NCBI GenBank assembly: GCA_934359255.1 | Contig: CAKRLG010000032.1 | Coordinates: 1 to 21,679 of the forward strand | Origin: an uncultured Ruminococcus sp. | Lineage (GTDB): Bacteria; Bacillota; Clostridia; Lachnospirales; Lachnospiraceae | DNA: 21,679 nucleotides | Direction: 5' to 3' | Shown here: positions 21,576 through 21,679 of the stretch, piece after piece | How positions within the stretch are numbered: the stretch's first letter is position 1 | How the letters are laid out: each line of letters starts with the position of its first letter | Translations under genes and position numbers: made by a program | Notes under the pieces: model-generated | Seen by the model: the letters and a program-made list of their open reading frames with translations, nothing else | Told to the model about the DNA's origin: nothing | The model's database searches: none

Positions 21576-21679
21576 TTATTGCTTTGTGTTGAGATTTAAC
21601 TGATTGTCTACTGGTAATACACGAAGTCCACGACTTTTCCACGGTTCTTTTTCATATTTTCGATAACGCTCCGGCATCG
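21576..21679 (-). CDS. Unidentified protein, C-terminal end only (cut by window edge)
   Basis: A 33-residue minus-strand frame, containing MPERYRKYEKEPWKSRGLR and VLPVDNQLNL, ends with TAA at 21576-21578. The ATG at 21677 may be internal, because the gene can continue past the edge. It is rich in charged residues. I do not recognise the family, and it may itself be part of the decayed region. Confidence 0.3.
   Translation of the reverse strand, partial: MPERYRKYEKEPWKSRGLRVLPVDNQLNLNTKQ

Overview
The window looks like chromosomal DNA of a low-to-mid GC Firmicute, most likely a gut Lachnospiraceae relative (Blautia/Ruminococcus-like). This rests on strong AGGAGG-type ribosome binding sites, sigma-A type promoters, protein flavour (LicC-like enzymes, cytidylate-kinase-like fragment, GH13, AraC) and small palindromic intergenic elements. 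The assignment is inference; no rRNA or tRNA is present to confirm it.

Left region (1-6600): a carbohydrate cluster. Three minus-strand genes for sugar metabolism (two TIM-barrel sugar phosphate isomerase/epimerase-type proteins, one cut by the left edge, and a Gfo/Idh/MocA oxidoreductase) lie behind a cytoplasmic GH13 glycosidase. A divergent AraC regulator and a MATE transporter convergent with it complete the group. Tandem half-sites built on ATACTATTCTA, 16 bp apart, lie at the same distance upstream of the predicted -35 boxes of the GH13 and MATE genes. A similar pair lies inside the predicted araC promoter. This reads as a small local AraC regulon. A second motif, AACTGTTCAGT, lies upstream of each of the three sugar genes.

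Middle region (6650-13900): housekeeping genes. These are miaB (tRNA methylthiolation), a ComEC-like metallo-beta-lactamase protein with a C-terminal Cys/His motif, and a glmM-glmS operon (amino-sugar synthesis for the cell wall). The glm operon has a clear promoter and a 15-bp palindromic operator resembling GntR-family amino-sugar regulator sites. Two palindromic intergenic elements occur here, around 8278-8360 and 13629-13813; the second has perfect 32-bp terminal inverted repeats.

Right region (13900-20876): a three-gene operon resembling the lic choline system. In transcription order it holds a protein fusing a winged-helix domain, a LicC-like nucleotidyltransferase and a LicA-like choline kinase; then a stand-alone LicC-like nucleotidyltransferase; then a BCCT transporter. 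Both gene junctions are the same 8-nt overlap, ATGAATAA. Together they would import choline (or a similar amino alcohol), phosphorylate it and activate it with CTP. No LicD transferase is visible. Upstream is a MoxR-type AAA+ ATPase paired with a VWA-domain protein, with its own promoter.

Right edge (20866-21679): decayed DNA, with a cytidylate-kinase-like fragment lacking both ends, a scrap of an IS3-type transposase, and the unidentified end of a gene cut by the window.
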